Origin: Hypericum androsaemum
Lineage: Eukaryota; Streptophyta; Magnoliopsida; Malpighiales; Hypericaceae
Assembly: GCA_963995505.1 (NCBI GenBank)
Contig: OZ023181.1
Span: forward strand, 19,588,221 to 19,652,220
Direction of reading: 5' to 3'
DNA length: 64,000 nucleotides
The translations under genes and the position numbers were made by a program. Under the pieces are notes generated by a model. The model saw only the letters and a list, made by a program, of their open reading frames with translations. It did no database searches and was not told the DNA's origin. The number at the start of each line of letters is the position of its first letter. Position 1 is the first letter of the stretch. Shown here one piece after another: positions 12,738 through 24,126 of the stretch.

Positions 12738-13837
12738 TAGACCTGGCCATGAATTGAATCCGATTCGTGATTCGATTCGATTCGATTCGTAAAAAATTTG
12801 ATTCGATTCGACAATAATTCGATTCGTCAAAAAATTCGATTCGAATTCGTCATTATAAGAATTGAATACGGTTCAAGTTTTTTGTAATTCGTCAAACCGG
12901 CGAATTCAATTTTCGAATTCAAATTCAAAAGGGGGGTGTTTTAAATTTCAGGGGTAAATTACCGTTTTTTCTTACCAATTTTTTTGTTACCGTTTTAATC
13001 CCTAGGTTACCATTTTTTTACTGTTGGTACTTTTTAAATTTTTTTTTTATAAATTTAAAATTTCTTCCAAACTCTATAAATACCACCTCTTATTCTTCAA
13101 ATTTTACACATTCCAATCTCAATTCTCTACTTCTCTTATTGAAAATTTGAGCTATATAAATTCTCCCTCAAGTTTACTAATTTGAGCTACTTCTCTTATT
13201 GTGATATATGGAGTGATCATTGGAAAACACATTCATATTTTGGTGTTACATGTCATTGGATTGATAATGAATGGAATATACAAAAAAGAATAATTGCATA
13301 TAGAGTTTTTGATGATAGTCATAGTGGGAATAATTGTTATAAAATATTGCATACTATTTTACAAGAATATAATATAGTTCAAAAAATATTTTCAATTTCT
13401 CTAGATAATGCAAGTTCTAATAATGTTATGGTTAAAGATTTAGAAATTTTTTGTACACGATTCGGAAGAAATTTTTTTCATATTAGATGTGCATGTCATA
13501 TATTTAATCTTTGTACCCAAGATGGAATTAAAGCTTTAGACTCTATATTAGGACCAATTAAACAATCACTTAATTTATTATGGGCTCGCCCAAAATTGCT
13601 AAAAGATTGAAATTTTTTTTGCAAATTAAACAACATGAAACCAAAACGTTTTCCACAAGATGTTCAATATCGTTGGAATTAATTCGAATTCGAATTCGAT
13701 TATAATTCAATTCTAATTCGAAAATTCATAATTCGTATTCGATTCGTCTTGTGAAGAATTGAATACGGTTTAATGTTTTGATGAATTCGAATAAATTCAA
13801 TTCGAATTCGTCCAAATTCGAACCGTGGTCAGGTCTA
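12738..13837 (+). mobile_element. Non-autonomous hAT element, copy 1 (1100 bp)
   Basis: The ends are inverted: TAGACCTGGCCA at the left and, read on the minus strand, TAGACCTGACCA at the right. The element is flanked on both sides by the perfect 8-bp direct repeat CCTATAAC (12730-12737 and 13838-13845), the target-site size of hAT transposons. The first and last 150-200 bp are arrays of overlapping ATTCG/GAATTCGAA units. The centre holds a fragment of hAT transposase (13182-13610). A close relative, in opposite orientation and with its own 8-bp duplication, is at 30307-31565. Confidence 0.92.
13182..13610 (+). pseudogene. hAT transposase fragment (RICESLEEPER-type)
   Basis: About 140 codons resembling the catalytic middle of plant hAT/RICESLEEPER transposases, with SLDNASSNNVMV and the FHIRCACHIFNL block typical of that family (residues about 84-110). 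It lacks the N-terminal BED zinc finger and the C-terminal dimerisation region, and there is no proper ATG at the apparent start, so it cannot encode an active enzyme. The same fragment, with a few substitutions, is kept in the copy at 30596-30979. The element is therefore an internally deleted derivative that depends on a transposase supplied elsewhere. Confidence 0.85.
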
Positions 13838-13845
13838 CCTATAAC

Positions 13846-14552
13846 ACAATGTCGAAATTGTTATCTAGTTTTGAATCACTTATTATCGGCCTACAAATGT
13901 TCACGCAATGGCCATCAGGCCCATCACAGGCGTAAGCGAATTGACAGTATAGAGTATTCAATCTGTGGCAGGTTTTGCCTAAACTAAAATAATTTCCCCC
14001 ATTGCTTATTTGCACATTTCGTCGTGATATTTTGGTTTTTCATCTCTGTGGTAACGAGACTAAGTTTTAAGTAGGATATAATTGGATTGTAACGTGTCTT
14101 ATTTGCATGGAAATTAGTACATCGGGAGTCCCAACCATTGCGGTTGTGATTGTCAAGAAACAAGGCGCTGTTTCGGTCAAATTATGGCCACTAGTACGGT
14201 GACACGTGTCACCTTGTGACAAAAATAGACCTAGGGCCCCAAATGGTATGAATATTTACTTGGACCAATAATGTAATTTTGAGTACGGTGAGTCTAAAAG
14301 GAGTTGTAAATTTGTCATTACCAAAATAAGAGTAGTTCTATTTTAATTAAGAAATTTTGAGTTAGAACAATTGATAATGCAATTGTCTTAAATTTTGTCA
14401 CATTTTAAAATTTTTACTCGAATCAAATTTAAATTAATTGACTCTCGATATTTATTAAAAAAAATCAATTATGAAGTCATGGACAACTAACACTGCGGGT
14501 TCATATGGGTGTAGGACACTTTTTTGGTCCACTTTTATTAGCTAGGCGTGTT
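13846..14552. other. Intergenic DNA, nothing identified
   Basis: AT-rich sequence between the hAT element and a TIR element, without coding signal or recognisable repeat. Confidence 0.45.
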
Positions 14553-14843
14553 AGGATTCCGGGGTGAGATTGAGTACGGAATATTCCTATTCCAAACGGT
14601 TTGGAGTGAATATATGTAGAGATTTTTTTACAAAAATATAGAAATACGGGGACCAAAATAAAAAAAATCACACATGCCAATATCGTAAACAGGACATGCC
14701 ACTGTCGCAAACACGGAAAATAGACTAACCAATATGACATAACAGGGCATGCCATGCCGGTATCACATAACAGGACATGTTAGCGCAGTCCCCTTCACTC
14801 CAAACAGTTTAGAATGATTTTCTTCATTCTGTATCCAATCCAA
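14553..14843. mobile_element. Putative TIR/MITE element
   Basis: Two inverted arms face each other: a 22-bp arm ending in GGTTTGGAGTGAA at 14589-14610 and its near-complement starting TTCACTCCAAAC at 14794-14815 (about 19 of 21 bases matching). Weaker pairing continues outwards on both sides. The centre contains short repeats of an AACAGGACATGCC-like unit (about 14690-14780). I could not fix the ends or a target-site duplication, so the superfamily is open. Confidence 0.4.
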
Positions 14844-14883
14844 AGTCGATTTTCAGCTAGATAGGGTTTATTTTTTTCAGAAA

Positions 14884-14985
14884 GATTTGAAGCTTAACGA
14901 TACAAAGCATTATAAATGTTTAGGAGGTCCAGAATTCAAATCATGACATTATCATTGTATAAAATTTATCTTTTGAAAAAGACGA
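14884..14985 (+). repeat. SINE-like repeat, copy 2
   Basis: About 95 bp similar to 12301-12400, with an A-box-like GCTTAACGATACAAAG segment and a B-box-like AGAATTCAAATC segment 35-40 bp further on, then TAAAATTTATC and an A-containing tail. Substitutions throughout suggest an old insertion. Confidence 0.4.
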
Positions 14986-14989
14986 ACAA

Positions 14990-15925
14990 CATTATACGGA
15001 GTGACTGTAAGTCTCTCTACTCGCTCAACAGGAAGACTGCATACAATATAGGCGTCATTGTCCTAATGTCGTGAAATACCTACCGTTGTCAGTGTGGTTC
15101 CAAAAGTTTAATTCCTCTGGAAAAAATAGAAATGCGTCAGTTCTCTGTTGAAGATTGTTATTTTTCTCTGTTTATTGATGTACCTTTTCCATAAATTTTA
15201 CCCAACTGGGTCAGCAATCTTAACCACTCAAAAGAAAATTTTACTTTAAGTAGATTGCAAATATTACTATAAAAAAGGTATGTTTGTCAAAAAATAAAAG
15301 TTAGCTTTTACCTAGAATATATCTAGGTCAGAATTATTTGACAAGTACACTGTATGCAAATAAAGGGATAATTTTATTAAAAACTATGATATTCATAATC
15401 GAATTCTATCGTTTTATATTTTAAATTTGTTTGAAAAAAGAGAAATTGTCGTATGGGTTCAGAGTATAGGTGGGGTGCTATTAAGAGCGAACGACAGCCA
15501 ATTTTCGTTGCCTTCAATTCCATGATTGACTCACTCTATACATCTGTTCGACTAAAAATATTTTCTTCCCCAATTGTACAAGAGGGACAACAACATATAA
15601 TTGGTTCTTTTTTTTAGGGACATATAATTGGTTCTTAACAGTACCGCATATACATTAATTTTTGCTTTTGCATTTTCCCGGCAGAGCTCACGGTGACAAT
15701 TAACCTAGCTTCCTAGTGTTACCCATCATATCAAACTTTGTGCAATTTGATGTTTTCAAATGTCATTTTCAAAAAAAATTTCACATGTGTGATAGAATTT
15801 CTGCGCTCTGGAAAGAAAATACGAATGTTTAAATATTCTTAATAAGCGGCAGAAAAAAATTGAAAATTAGAGAACACGTAATATATGTATTTCGTTCGAA
15901 AGAAATACATTACGTATCATCTTTT
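14990..15925. other. Intergenic DNA, nothing identified
   Basis: AT-rich unassigned sequence. A local duplication of a CATATAATTGGTTCTT-like phrase is visible near 15594-15638. No gene or bounded element was found. Confidence 0.45.
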
Positions 15926-16640
15926 ATATATATATATATATATTTGATAAGTAAATTGTATTCCCACTCAAAATAACCCCAAAGGTAATTACACCGTCAT
16001 AAAAAGCGTAACGAAACACACCCAAAATGTTAGATAATGCAGATCAACAATCTGATACAATGCTATCGAAGTACAATACTCGGCAATCACCAAAAACAAA
16101 CCTGAAACAACCGTAACATGCTCCCAAAGGGAACATCCGAGAGAGGAGCAAGCACGCCTAATCCAACCAAACAAACTTACCTAAGTTAGTGAGGATCAAA
16201 CATGAATAAGCTAGTAGATTCCCGAGCACCAGCCTTGGTTGCTGATAGGATTGAAGAAGCGTCAACATCCCATGAGAAGCCCATCAAAATTGCCAACCGC
16301 CAGGCCTCCGAAGTTATCTCCTCCTGATGAGTTTCGGAAGTTATCTCCTCCTGATGAGTTTCGTCAACCCGATTCACCATGTTGAAAATCAACGAATAAA
16401 AGCTTTGCCCTGGATCCTAGTCCAGCCTCAAGAAACGAAGCACTAGCCACGTTCGACAAGCCATAATGCTGCAAATTGGTCACTCAAATTGAAGCAAGGA
16501 ACTCTACGTCATCCTGCAAACCCGAAGAAGAACCAGCACCATCCACAAGCCTATCAACCAACCCAACAACGTGGAGACCATCCACTTCCCCCGAACTAAA
16601 AGCAGCAATAAGAACTAAATTTCTAACCCAATAAAAAATT
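15926..16640 (-). mobile_element. LINE-like retroelement fragment, minus copy
   Basis: Read on the minus strand, a degenerate coding part (16640 down to 16186) ends with the peptide motif EAWRLAILMGFSW, the same as in the plus-strand fragment at 8680-9084. About 220 bp of non-coding sequence follow, then the TTTACTTA signature and an AT-dinucleotide tail (15928-15945). The 5' part has stops and the 68-codon open frame at 16186-16392 is only its last segment. It supports a repeated non-LTR family whose copies all end in the same 3' signature. Confidence 0.5.
16310..16363 (-). repeat. 27-bp perfect tandem duplication in the gag-like ORF
   Basis: Two adjacent identical 27-bp units (16310-16336 and 16337-16363) add nine in-frame codons, repeating ETHQEEITS in the gag-like peptide. 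It is absent from the relative at 8.7-9.1 kb. Confidence 0.85.
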
Positions 16641-16847
16641 TGAAACAATTCTCAAAAGATAAAAGATGAGAGTTTTTTTTTGTTTTTCTTTTACGGAATT
16701 GCCTAAGTAATTGAAAATCTATTAGGTCCACTATTTTTTTATTTGAATTGCATTGAACCGAGAAGAAAAACTCTTACTTGCATAGTTTGAGATGTCTATA
16801 ATTACATAGCTTGAATTCGAGACATTTTGTTAAATTCACTGATTTGT

Positions 16848-17570
16848 TTGGGCGGATACCCTTTTAAGATCTGTTAAGAAATGGTTAAGTGATTCGATTG
16901 GTACTATCCATATCAACAAGATGAACATACTTTTCGCGTACACATCTTATAAGAACTATAAGGTTGAGAGCGCTTGGCCTGGAGAAATTTCAGGATGGGT
17001 GTCCTCTCAGAAATTTTCGGGGATGCGTGCGAGTGAGAAAAAAATTTGCTGGAAAAAGCTTGTGTTGGTTTGTGGAGACATTCGATCAGATCGCGGGGCA
17101 TTACAATCGGTATCAGAGCAAGACCTTGGCTAGTACTATGTAGTTCTATGACTAAGTTGAAGTTGGTGAGCATGTGACGCCTGGGGCCTAAAGGGCGGGG
17201 AGTGATCGCTGGTGTGGGAGTGCACAGACAATGAGTAGCTCCTGACAAGCGAGAGATTCTAGGATTGTTCTATGTGGTGCGATGAGGATGTCGCGTATTT
17301 AAAGAGGGATGAATGTGATACCACTACTAATAATATATTCAGAAAAGCTTAAGTGATTTACTTTAGATTATCCATATAAACAAGGTGTACCTCATTTTCT
17401 GGCAAACATTTTGAAAGAACTCCAATGTTAAGCACGATTGGCCTAGGGTAATTTTACGATGGGTGATATTCTTGGAAATTTCTTAGTGTGCATGCAAGTG
17501 AGGACAAAACACACTAGAAAAGGCTCGTATTGATTTGTAGTAACAGTTGGTCGGATCAGGGGACGTTACA
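16848..17570 (+). mobile_element. Cassandra-type TRIM retrotransposon, copy 1
   Basis: Two LTRs of about 257 bp (about 16848-17105 and 17314-17570) surround a 208-bp internal region without coding capacity. The LTRs contain a 5S-rRNA-like segment (16900-17014 in the 5' copy), the hallmark of Cassandra. Directly after the 5' LTR comes CGGTATCAGAGC, one base off the initiator tRNA-Met primer-binding site. The 3' LTR begins TGTGATACC and ends in GTTACA; the first bases of the 5' LTR are mutated. The LTRs differ at many positions, so the copy is old. It would need reverse transcriptase and integrase from other elements. Confidence 0.88.
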
Positions 17571-18253
17571 CAATGTATATTTTTGTTTAGCTAAATGTGA
17601 AGTTAGATAGCATGATGTAATTAAGAGGTTTAAGTTTCGGCTGATCCTACCTAACAAAAGTACAGGTGTTGAAAGTAACATGCATAAAGTGGGAGGATAA
17701 TGTGATTACGGATAGGATTAGAGTTAAACAATTAATTAAACCAATGCGCTTTTGGGGGGTTACGGTAGATTTAGTAATTGTCAAGATACTTAAATGACGA
17801 AATGAGATCACTCCCAGAGATTTGAGTATGTAATCGAGGTTTTCCTCAATTGAATACTTGGAAATTGGAATAGGTGTCTTCAGGTTGATCCGTTTGGTAC
17901 ATAAATATTATGAGAATTCGGCTACTTAATTTAATAAATTGCTTCCAATTTGACTTTTTTAAGCCTGCTGATATCAAAAGGCATCTTGCAATTTCGCAAA
18001 ATTAAGTTAATTTATCAGGCAAAGTACGAAAAGTTAGAGTATTTTTTTGCGACCACAAAAAATAGAAAGTTAATATTCCATCTTTTAACTTTTCGCAATT
18101 TTATTCATTTTTCGAAAGTACACAAAACTGAAAAAAAAATTCCACAAAAAAATGAAACAATTTACTGAAGTTCAACAAAAATTAAAAAACTTACGTAAGA
18201 ATAGTTCTCATGAAAGTATAAACAATCGAAAGTTACCATTTATACCTTGTAAT
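17571..18253. other. Intergenic DNA, nothing identified
   Basis: AT-rich sequence. The open frame at 17950-18168 is low-complexity (Lys/Phe/Ile) and has no recognisable feature. Confidence 0.45.
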
Positions 18254-18920
18254 TAGGAGTGACAATGGTAGGGTAAGGATATATATGATCCAAATCTAAA
18301 CCCTTGATTTAGAAGTAAGATTCAAACTCTATCCACGATCTTATGGATATTTTGAATAAGGATCTGGACTCGAATCTTAGGGTCCAAACAAAGATCAATG
18401 TCCTATCCATAGACCCATTACTTTAGAGTATACTTTTTATCCTTTCAATATAATCAAAATAAAAAAATTAATCAGAAATCATTAAAAAATCTCCGCTTTG
18501 AAAATCTATGTGATAAAATGATAATATCAAATTAAAATTGAGAATAAACTCTAAACCAACTAAATAAGTGTGGTCCAAATGATAACATTTAACAACATAA
18601 AAAAAAATATAGGCAGTAGCCACTACGTCTTTTTAAGTCACACTCTAGTTTTTTTTAGGTGTGGGCTAATTTCTTTTATAGTTGTATTTATATTTTTGTA
18701 GGAATATATAAATACGAATGTAAGTAGGGTCTAATTAGGGTAGAGTTTAATTAATGGGTCTATGAGTAAAGTCAATGTCTGGATTCATATAGACCCTATC
18801 CAAACCCAGACCTTATTTATATAGATAGATCCAAACTCATACCTTACCAAAGACCCATAGATCCTAAGATTCACGGGATAGGTTAAGGGTCCGATCCATG
18901 AGTTTTTTTTGCCATCCCTA
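18254..18920. mobile_element. hAT-type MITE (667 bp)
   Basis: The ends form imperfect terminal inverted repeats: TAGGAGTGACAA at the left and TAGGGATGGCAA read inward from the right. Both sides carry the perfect 8-bp repeat CTTGTAAT (18246-18253 and 18921-18928). TAGGGATGGCAA-type termini with 8-bp duplications are typical of a common class of plant hAT MITEs. The interior has no coding capacity. Confidence 0.85.
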
Positions 18921-18983
18921 CTTGTAATCACAATAAGGGTCCGATCCATGGTTGTTTTTTTGCCATCCCTACTTGTAATCACA
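18884..18983. repeat. 50-bp tandem duplication over a MITE end and its TSD
   Basis: The segment starting TAAGGGTCCGATCCATG occurs at 18884 and again at 18934, a period of 50 bp, including the right inverted repeat and the target duplication CTTGTAAT. It arose after the MITE inserted. Confidence 0.8.
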
Positions 18984-19375
18984 ATCTTGCTTCTTGATTC
19001 GGTAAACCCAGTTGCGCTTGAAGGGACAATTTAAATGTTCCGCCCAGCCCAAAATCAACTAATGGAATAATTATTTGGGCTTGCTATCTAAAAATAAAAG
19101 ATATTTTGGGCTTGGATCACCCGCCCTTGGCCCAACCTCTTAATTAATTGGGCGGGCGTTGAATGTCGGATTGAATTACTATGAATCCAACTCAAAATTT
19201 TAAGATATTCACGGAAGGACATTCGGGTCAAGCTGGTTCCTCAAATTTGTTATCTGACATTATGCATAACAAGGACATATGCTATGATTCGTTGATTTGG
19301 GAAGAAATATTTTCGCAATCTTTGTAGTTTTATTCGGCTCGACTTTAAATTATACAGTTTTTTTGGTCGGAAGTC
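18984..19375. other. 3' flank of SABATH pseudogene A
   Basis: About 390 bp between the duplicated MITE end and the stop codon of the pseudogene. No gene is seen. Confidence 0.45.
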
Positions 19376-20147
19376 TCACAATTTACTGAGAACAACGAGA
19401 CAGGTAATGGGGTTCATCTCTTCCCGGGCAATCTCTTCATTCACCATCCTCCCGTATATATCGAACAAGGGCTCCAAAATCTCTCCACCAAAATGGTGGC
19501 TCAGCATCGGCCCTTGAACGGCCCTCACCGTCGTCGCCACGTCCGCGCCGTACCTCTGACCATTTCTGTACTCATTTCCGACGTCGTACATGTTCAGCTG
19601 CTCAACCGCAAACCGCCCATTTTCTCCGATCGCCGCTTCGATCTCGTCTTTCGACGGTGCGTAGAAATGGAGTTCGTACGAATCCAGCTTTTCATCATCG
19701 ATCGTTCCCTAGAAAACCTCAGAGTGAATTTAACATTCCGAGATCTGTCCGACTGTCTATACATACCAACAAGATATTTGTGATCACCTTGGAAGTGAGG
19801 ATGGCCCACGATCTTGACAGAATTTTGCAGCATAAATAGTGGCCTCTGTTCTGTAATTACTCTCGTCTTTTTTTTTTAAAACTTCGTTTTCTAATAAAAT
19901 ATATTTACCTACCAAAAAAAAAAATTAGTGGCCTCTGTCAACATGATCGTGACCGATTCTCGCGATCAAAATCAGCACCATTCGCCCTCCGGCGACCAAC
20001 TCCTCCGACCGCGATCGGAGGAACAATAAAAGTCTCGTCGGAATTGGGATTCGTCCGCCTGTCCGACGCTCGGAGGACTCGTTTCCGATATGTACACTTT
20101 TCCTTTGTTTATTGATTTTTTTGTTCGTCATAAATCCCCGGAGGAAC
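19376..20147 (-). pseudogene. SABATH methyltransferase pseudogene A, exons 3-4
   Basis: The 3' half of a SABATH-family gene (S-adenosylmethionine-dependent carboxyl methyltransferases acting on small acids such as salicylate, jasmonate or benzoate). Exon 4 (19376-19708) is still open to its stop and starts at a good AG acceptor; it holds the family's C-terminal helix with FGGEILEPLFDIYGRMV. Exon 3 (19788-20147) keeps [16 protein letters not shown] and splice sites matching those of copy B, but carries frameshifts in its first half and a 76-bp LINE tail insertion (19850-19925). The 5' exons lie 9.3 kb away at 29.4-30.0 kb because a copia element occupies intron 2. It cannot make an enzyme. The substrate cannot be told from these remains. 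Confidence 0.88.
19850..19925 (+). mobile_element. Severely 5'-truncated LINE tail inside SABATH exon 3
   Basis: 76 bp ending in TTTACCTACC and an A-run are flanked by the 13-bp direct repeat TAGTGGCCTCTGT (19837-19849 and 19926-19938). Paralogous exon 3 of copy B (near 41490) lacks the insertion and has one copy of the site, so the insertion and its direction are certain. The TTTACNTA 3' signature links it to other LINE-like fragments here. Confidence 0.88.
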
Positions 20148-20306
20148 CTGCAAGCCACAATTTTCAGCTTATTCTCTAGCAATGTTCCTATAATGAGAAG
20201 ATTGACACACTAGTACGTTGAAATTTTCGGAAAAAAAAAACAATACGAGCGAGGAGAGTATTATTTGAGTCAAATTGGTACAAATACAACGATTCAACGA
20301 GAAATT

Positions 20307-21221
20307 TGTTGGATATATTATTAGTAAATTATAGTTTGCATGTATATATATAAATCGCAAGTAATATAATAGAGAAGAGTAAGGATAGCTTACGACCACA
20401 CTTTGAGTAAAGTATAAAATACCATCTTCTTTGGGGGCTTTCGGATTGATTCCTCCTCCTCGAATATCACGAACTTCAGATTGAATCCTGGACGAGGCCA
20501 TAGCAAGCCATGTGCCCTTAAACTCTTATTGTCCACCTTATAGCTTCAGGCCTCCATGGGTAAGAGAGTTCCCAAGGTACAACGTCCAATTACGTGAACA
20601 ATAGGAAGCACTATTGAACACCTTTCGAACATTTGGTAGCCTTTGAACTCTGATACTATGCAAAGTGAGAATGCCTATGCTAAGGGGGAGAGAGGAGAGT
20701 AAAACTCTATGTGAGTTTTTGGTGTGTGTCAAATGGGAGGAGGAGACCCCATTTTATAGGTAGATTTTGAGACCCCATTTTATAGGTAGATTTTGAGACC
20801 CCATTTAATACCAAAATAAATGCGGTCATCAATTTTCTATTAACCATGGTCAATAAATGAGCGGTTATAACTATTAACACCCCCTATTAACCACGGTCAA
20901 TAAATAAGCGGTTACGGGAGTCATAAATCTCAAATTCATAACGCCCGATAAAATTCATATGACTTTGAAGCCAATTTTCATTCACATCGAGAATTAATTT
21001 TCCACAAGTGTCATTTATCGTTACGAAACTTTTTCAACAGATTTCGTATTGATATCTTGTACACCCGAAACTAATTGATGTGACCCACATTAGCTCAAAA
21101 TTCCTAAGAGACTATATTTAATTAGAATTCACATTCTAATTAACCTCTTAGGCCCAATCTCAATATACACCTATATGTTCGGCCAACCTCCTCAATGGAT
21201 TAAAAATCCGATTCTCCAACA
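20307..21221 (-). repeat. Terminal repeat of the intronic copia element (3' side)
   Basis: 915 bp. The first about 563 bp (21221 down to 20659) look like a normal LTR, with a CCTATAAAATG TATA box about 95 nt before a TTTGCA end. It is followed directly by TAGTATCAGAG, one base off a tRNA-Met primer-binding site, then a leader and an open frame starting MASSRIQSEVRDI. All of this is repeated at the other end of the element up to the same TG boundary (20307 and 25980). It contains a 28-bp extra repeat (about 20745-20800) absent from the other copy. Confidence 0.7.
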
Positions 21222-21817
21222 ATCCCCCACATGAATGCAATTGGCTGATATATGATATGAGCCTACCAATGATATATGCAACTTGGAGTTCTGCGAGAAC
21301 TAGTTGCATCAGAAAATGTGGTTTAAAGCCTTGAAGCTTCCTTAGTGAAATACCTTCGGATATACTTGCCAACCAGTGGACGCGATGCCTTGAACTGTTC
21401 GACATTTTATGTATACCAAGACAAAGGTACTCACACAACTCATTCTCAAACCACTACTCGGTTCTTTCGTTGTTGTCCATTTTGGTCCTGGACTGCCTTG
21501 GAAACTTCATCGAATGCTCTAGAGATTTAGCCCTTAACTCATCTCATAGAAGCTGCCCCTTCACATTCGATATAGGTGATCTCTTATAAGGAGTATCCTG
21601 CCATTCCCCAGTTATATATGCTTGAAGTATAAGGATCATTAAAAGCTTAAAGCTCAACCTTCACACGGACATGTCTATCACTCTTTCATCATAGGAATAG
21701 GTAAGGAACTCAATTTTCTGAGTGCTTTGTTCGACCCTAGCCTCACAATTCGGTTGTCTCTTTGAACCTGCAGATCGGAGTTTACGATCCAGGTTGGGTT
21801 GCCATCATGGGTTTAGA

Positions 21818-22951
21818 TCATTTCGTGGGCTTTAATCTCATTCCCCTTGATGATACCTCAACTTGGTCTCTCGTTAGACCTTTATTTAATGGATCCGCGA
21901 TATTCTCTTTTGACTTTACATAGTCTAAAGATATCACACTCGTTCTCAATAACGTTCTCATGGATTTATATCTACGACGTATGTGTCTATACTTTTTATT
22001 ATACACATTATTTTATGCTCTTCCAATAGCTGATTGACTATTACAATGCACGCTAATGAGAGGCACTGATTTTGACCACATCGGGATATCCTCCAAGAAA
22101 CTTTGGAGCCAATCCGCCTCTTCAGCTGCTAGATCCAACGCTATGAATTCTGATTCCATAGTTGATCTAGCAATGCAAGTTTGTTTGCATGATTTCCACG
22201 AGACTGCTGCTCCTCCAATTGTAAATATGTATCCGCTCGTGGATTTTATATTATTGGAGTCCGAGATCTAGTTCGCGTCTGAATACTCTTCCAGAACGGC
22301 TGGATGTCTCGTATAGTGTAATCCATAGTTAGCAGTGTACCTTAGGTATCTAAGGACTCTAACTATCGCTTTTCAATGTTCATCATTGGGATTACTCGTA
22401 TATCTCGATAATCTGTTTACCGAGTTTGCAATATCTAGTCTAGTACAGTCCATGAGGTACATTAGACTACATATAACTCTAGAATAATCTAGTTGTCGCA
22501 CACTTTCTCCGCGATTCTTGTAGAGACTTGACACCACTTCCATAGAAGTTCTCACAATTACATTGCTATCCTTATCGAATTTGTCAAGTATCTTTTCGAC
22601 ATAGTAACCTTGGGAAAGCGCGTAACCTTCTGAAGTCTTGGTGATTTTCATCCCAAGTATTACATCAGTTTGTCCTAAGTCTTTCATATCAAAATTTTGC
22701 GACAACATTCTCTTGGTAATATTGATTTTATCATTATTACCTACAATCAACATGTCGTCTACGTAGAGACATACTATCACATAGTCTTTATTATCTCCTT
22801 TCACGTAGACACATTTATCACATTGATTTATCCGAAATCCATTTGATAGTATTATACTATCAAATTTTTCATGCCACTGTTTAGGTGCTTGTTTTAATCC
22901 ATACAAAGATTTTACAAGTTCACACACCTTATGCTCTTTACCCGGAATCAC
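21818..22951 (-). pseudogene. Copia reverse transcriptase/RNase H remains
   Basis: The frame at 22373-22951 holds the copia RT signature CLYVDDMLIVG preceded by SLYGLKQAPKQWHEKF. The frame at 21818-22006 is the RNase H/C-terminal end (HIRRRY..., DYVKSKENIADPLNKGL). The stretch between is frame-broken and part of RNase H is missing. In family order this is the 3' end of pol, immediately before the polypurine tract at 21222. Confidence 0.85.
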
Positions 22952-23297
22952 AAACCCTTCGGGTTAAACAAAGCCGCCAAGGCTATGACTAACCTTATAG
23001 AGGTTTTTCTGGAGACAGGAGCATATGTGTCAAAATAATCAACACCCTCGGTTTGCTTATAGCCTTTAACTACAAGTCTCGCCTTGTACTTGTCTACAGT
23101 ACCATCCGACTTCATCTTCTTTTTGAAGATTCACTTATGACCTAATGGTTTACTACTCGGAGGTAGATTCACTAGTTTTCAAGTGTGATTATGTAAGATA
23201 GACTCTATCTCACTGTTCATCACTTCCTTCCAAAGAGCAGAGTCTGTAGAGGACATTGTTTCTTTGTAGGTTACTGGATCCTTTTCTAACAGATATG

Positions 23298-23882
23298 TTA
23301 GGAAATCTGATCCGAATGACTTTTCTTTCCTAGCCCTTTTTTCCCACGTCTAGGTTCTTCAACTTCATCTTGAGGTTTCTCTCCCCCCACATTGCTCCCA
23401 CTTTGGTCAACTTGACGGTCAACTCCAGTTCGAGCTTTGTGAGGAAAGATTTTCTCGAAGAACGAAGCACCCCTAGCTTCAATGATAGTATTCACGTGGA
23501 CATCAGAGTTATCTAACTTGTATACTAGGAATCGGTATGCAGCACTATCTTGTGCATAACCGATAAATACACAATCCACCATCTTGGGTCCTATCCTTGT
23601 CCTTTTAGGATTTGGGATTGGAACCTTAGCAAAACATCCCCAAACTCTTAGGAATTTGTAGCTAGGCACATGACCTTTCCATAATTCGTAAGATATTTTA
23701 TCCAACTTTTTGTGTGGAACCCTATTGAGCACATAGTTGGCCGAAAGCACTACTTCCCCAACAACTTGGAAGATTCTTGATCTTCTTCCCAAGTTGGTTC
23801 TCGACTTTATTCTTATAGTGAATGATAAATCTATTATTTCGTCTTTACTTCTCATAGACAAAGCAATCTTTTGTACAATCAT
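23298..23882 (-). pseudogene. Copia integrase C-terminal remains
   Basis: The frame contains the end of the integrase core and the connection to RT: VVLSANYVLNRVPHKKLD, then VWGCFAKVPIPNPKRTRIG and VDCVFIGYAQDSAAYRF, all typical of copia polyproteins. The catalytic DDE region upstream is degraded and not readable. It belongs to the element at 20307-29293. Confidence 0.8.
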
Positions 23883-24126
23883 CGATCAAGTCTCGCACTT
23901 GTATTTAAGATCGATGTTGACTTAGATAATAGGTTTAATGACATAAGCCTTTGTAAATACTTATAATTCACATGACCTAATCTACCACTTCACAATTGTA
24001 ATGACTCACGAGAATATGCAAAATTTGCATTCTCCTCAACATTCATTACAAATGTACAAGTGCTATAGGTCGCACTTCCATCAATCTAAGTATTAGACTT
24101 TGCCTTAGAGGCTAAAATCATTTCAC

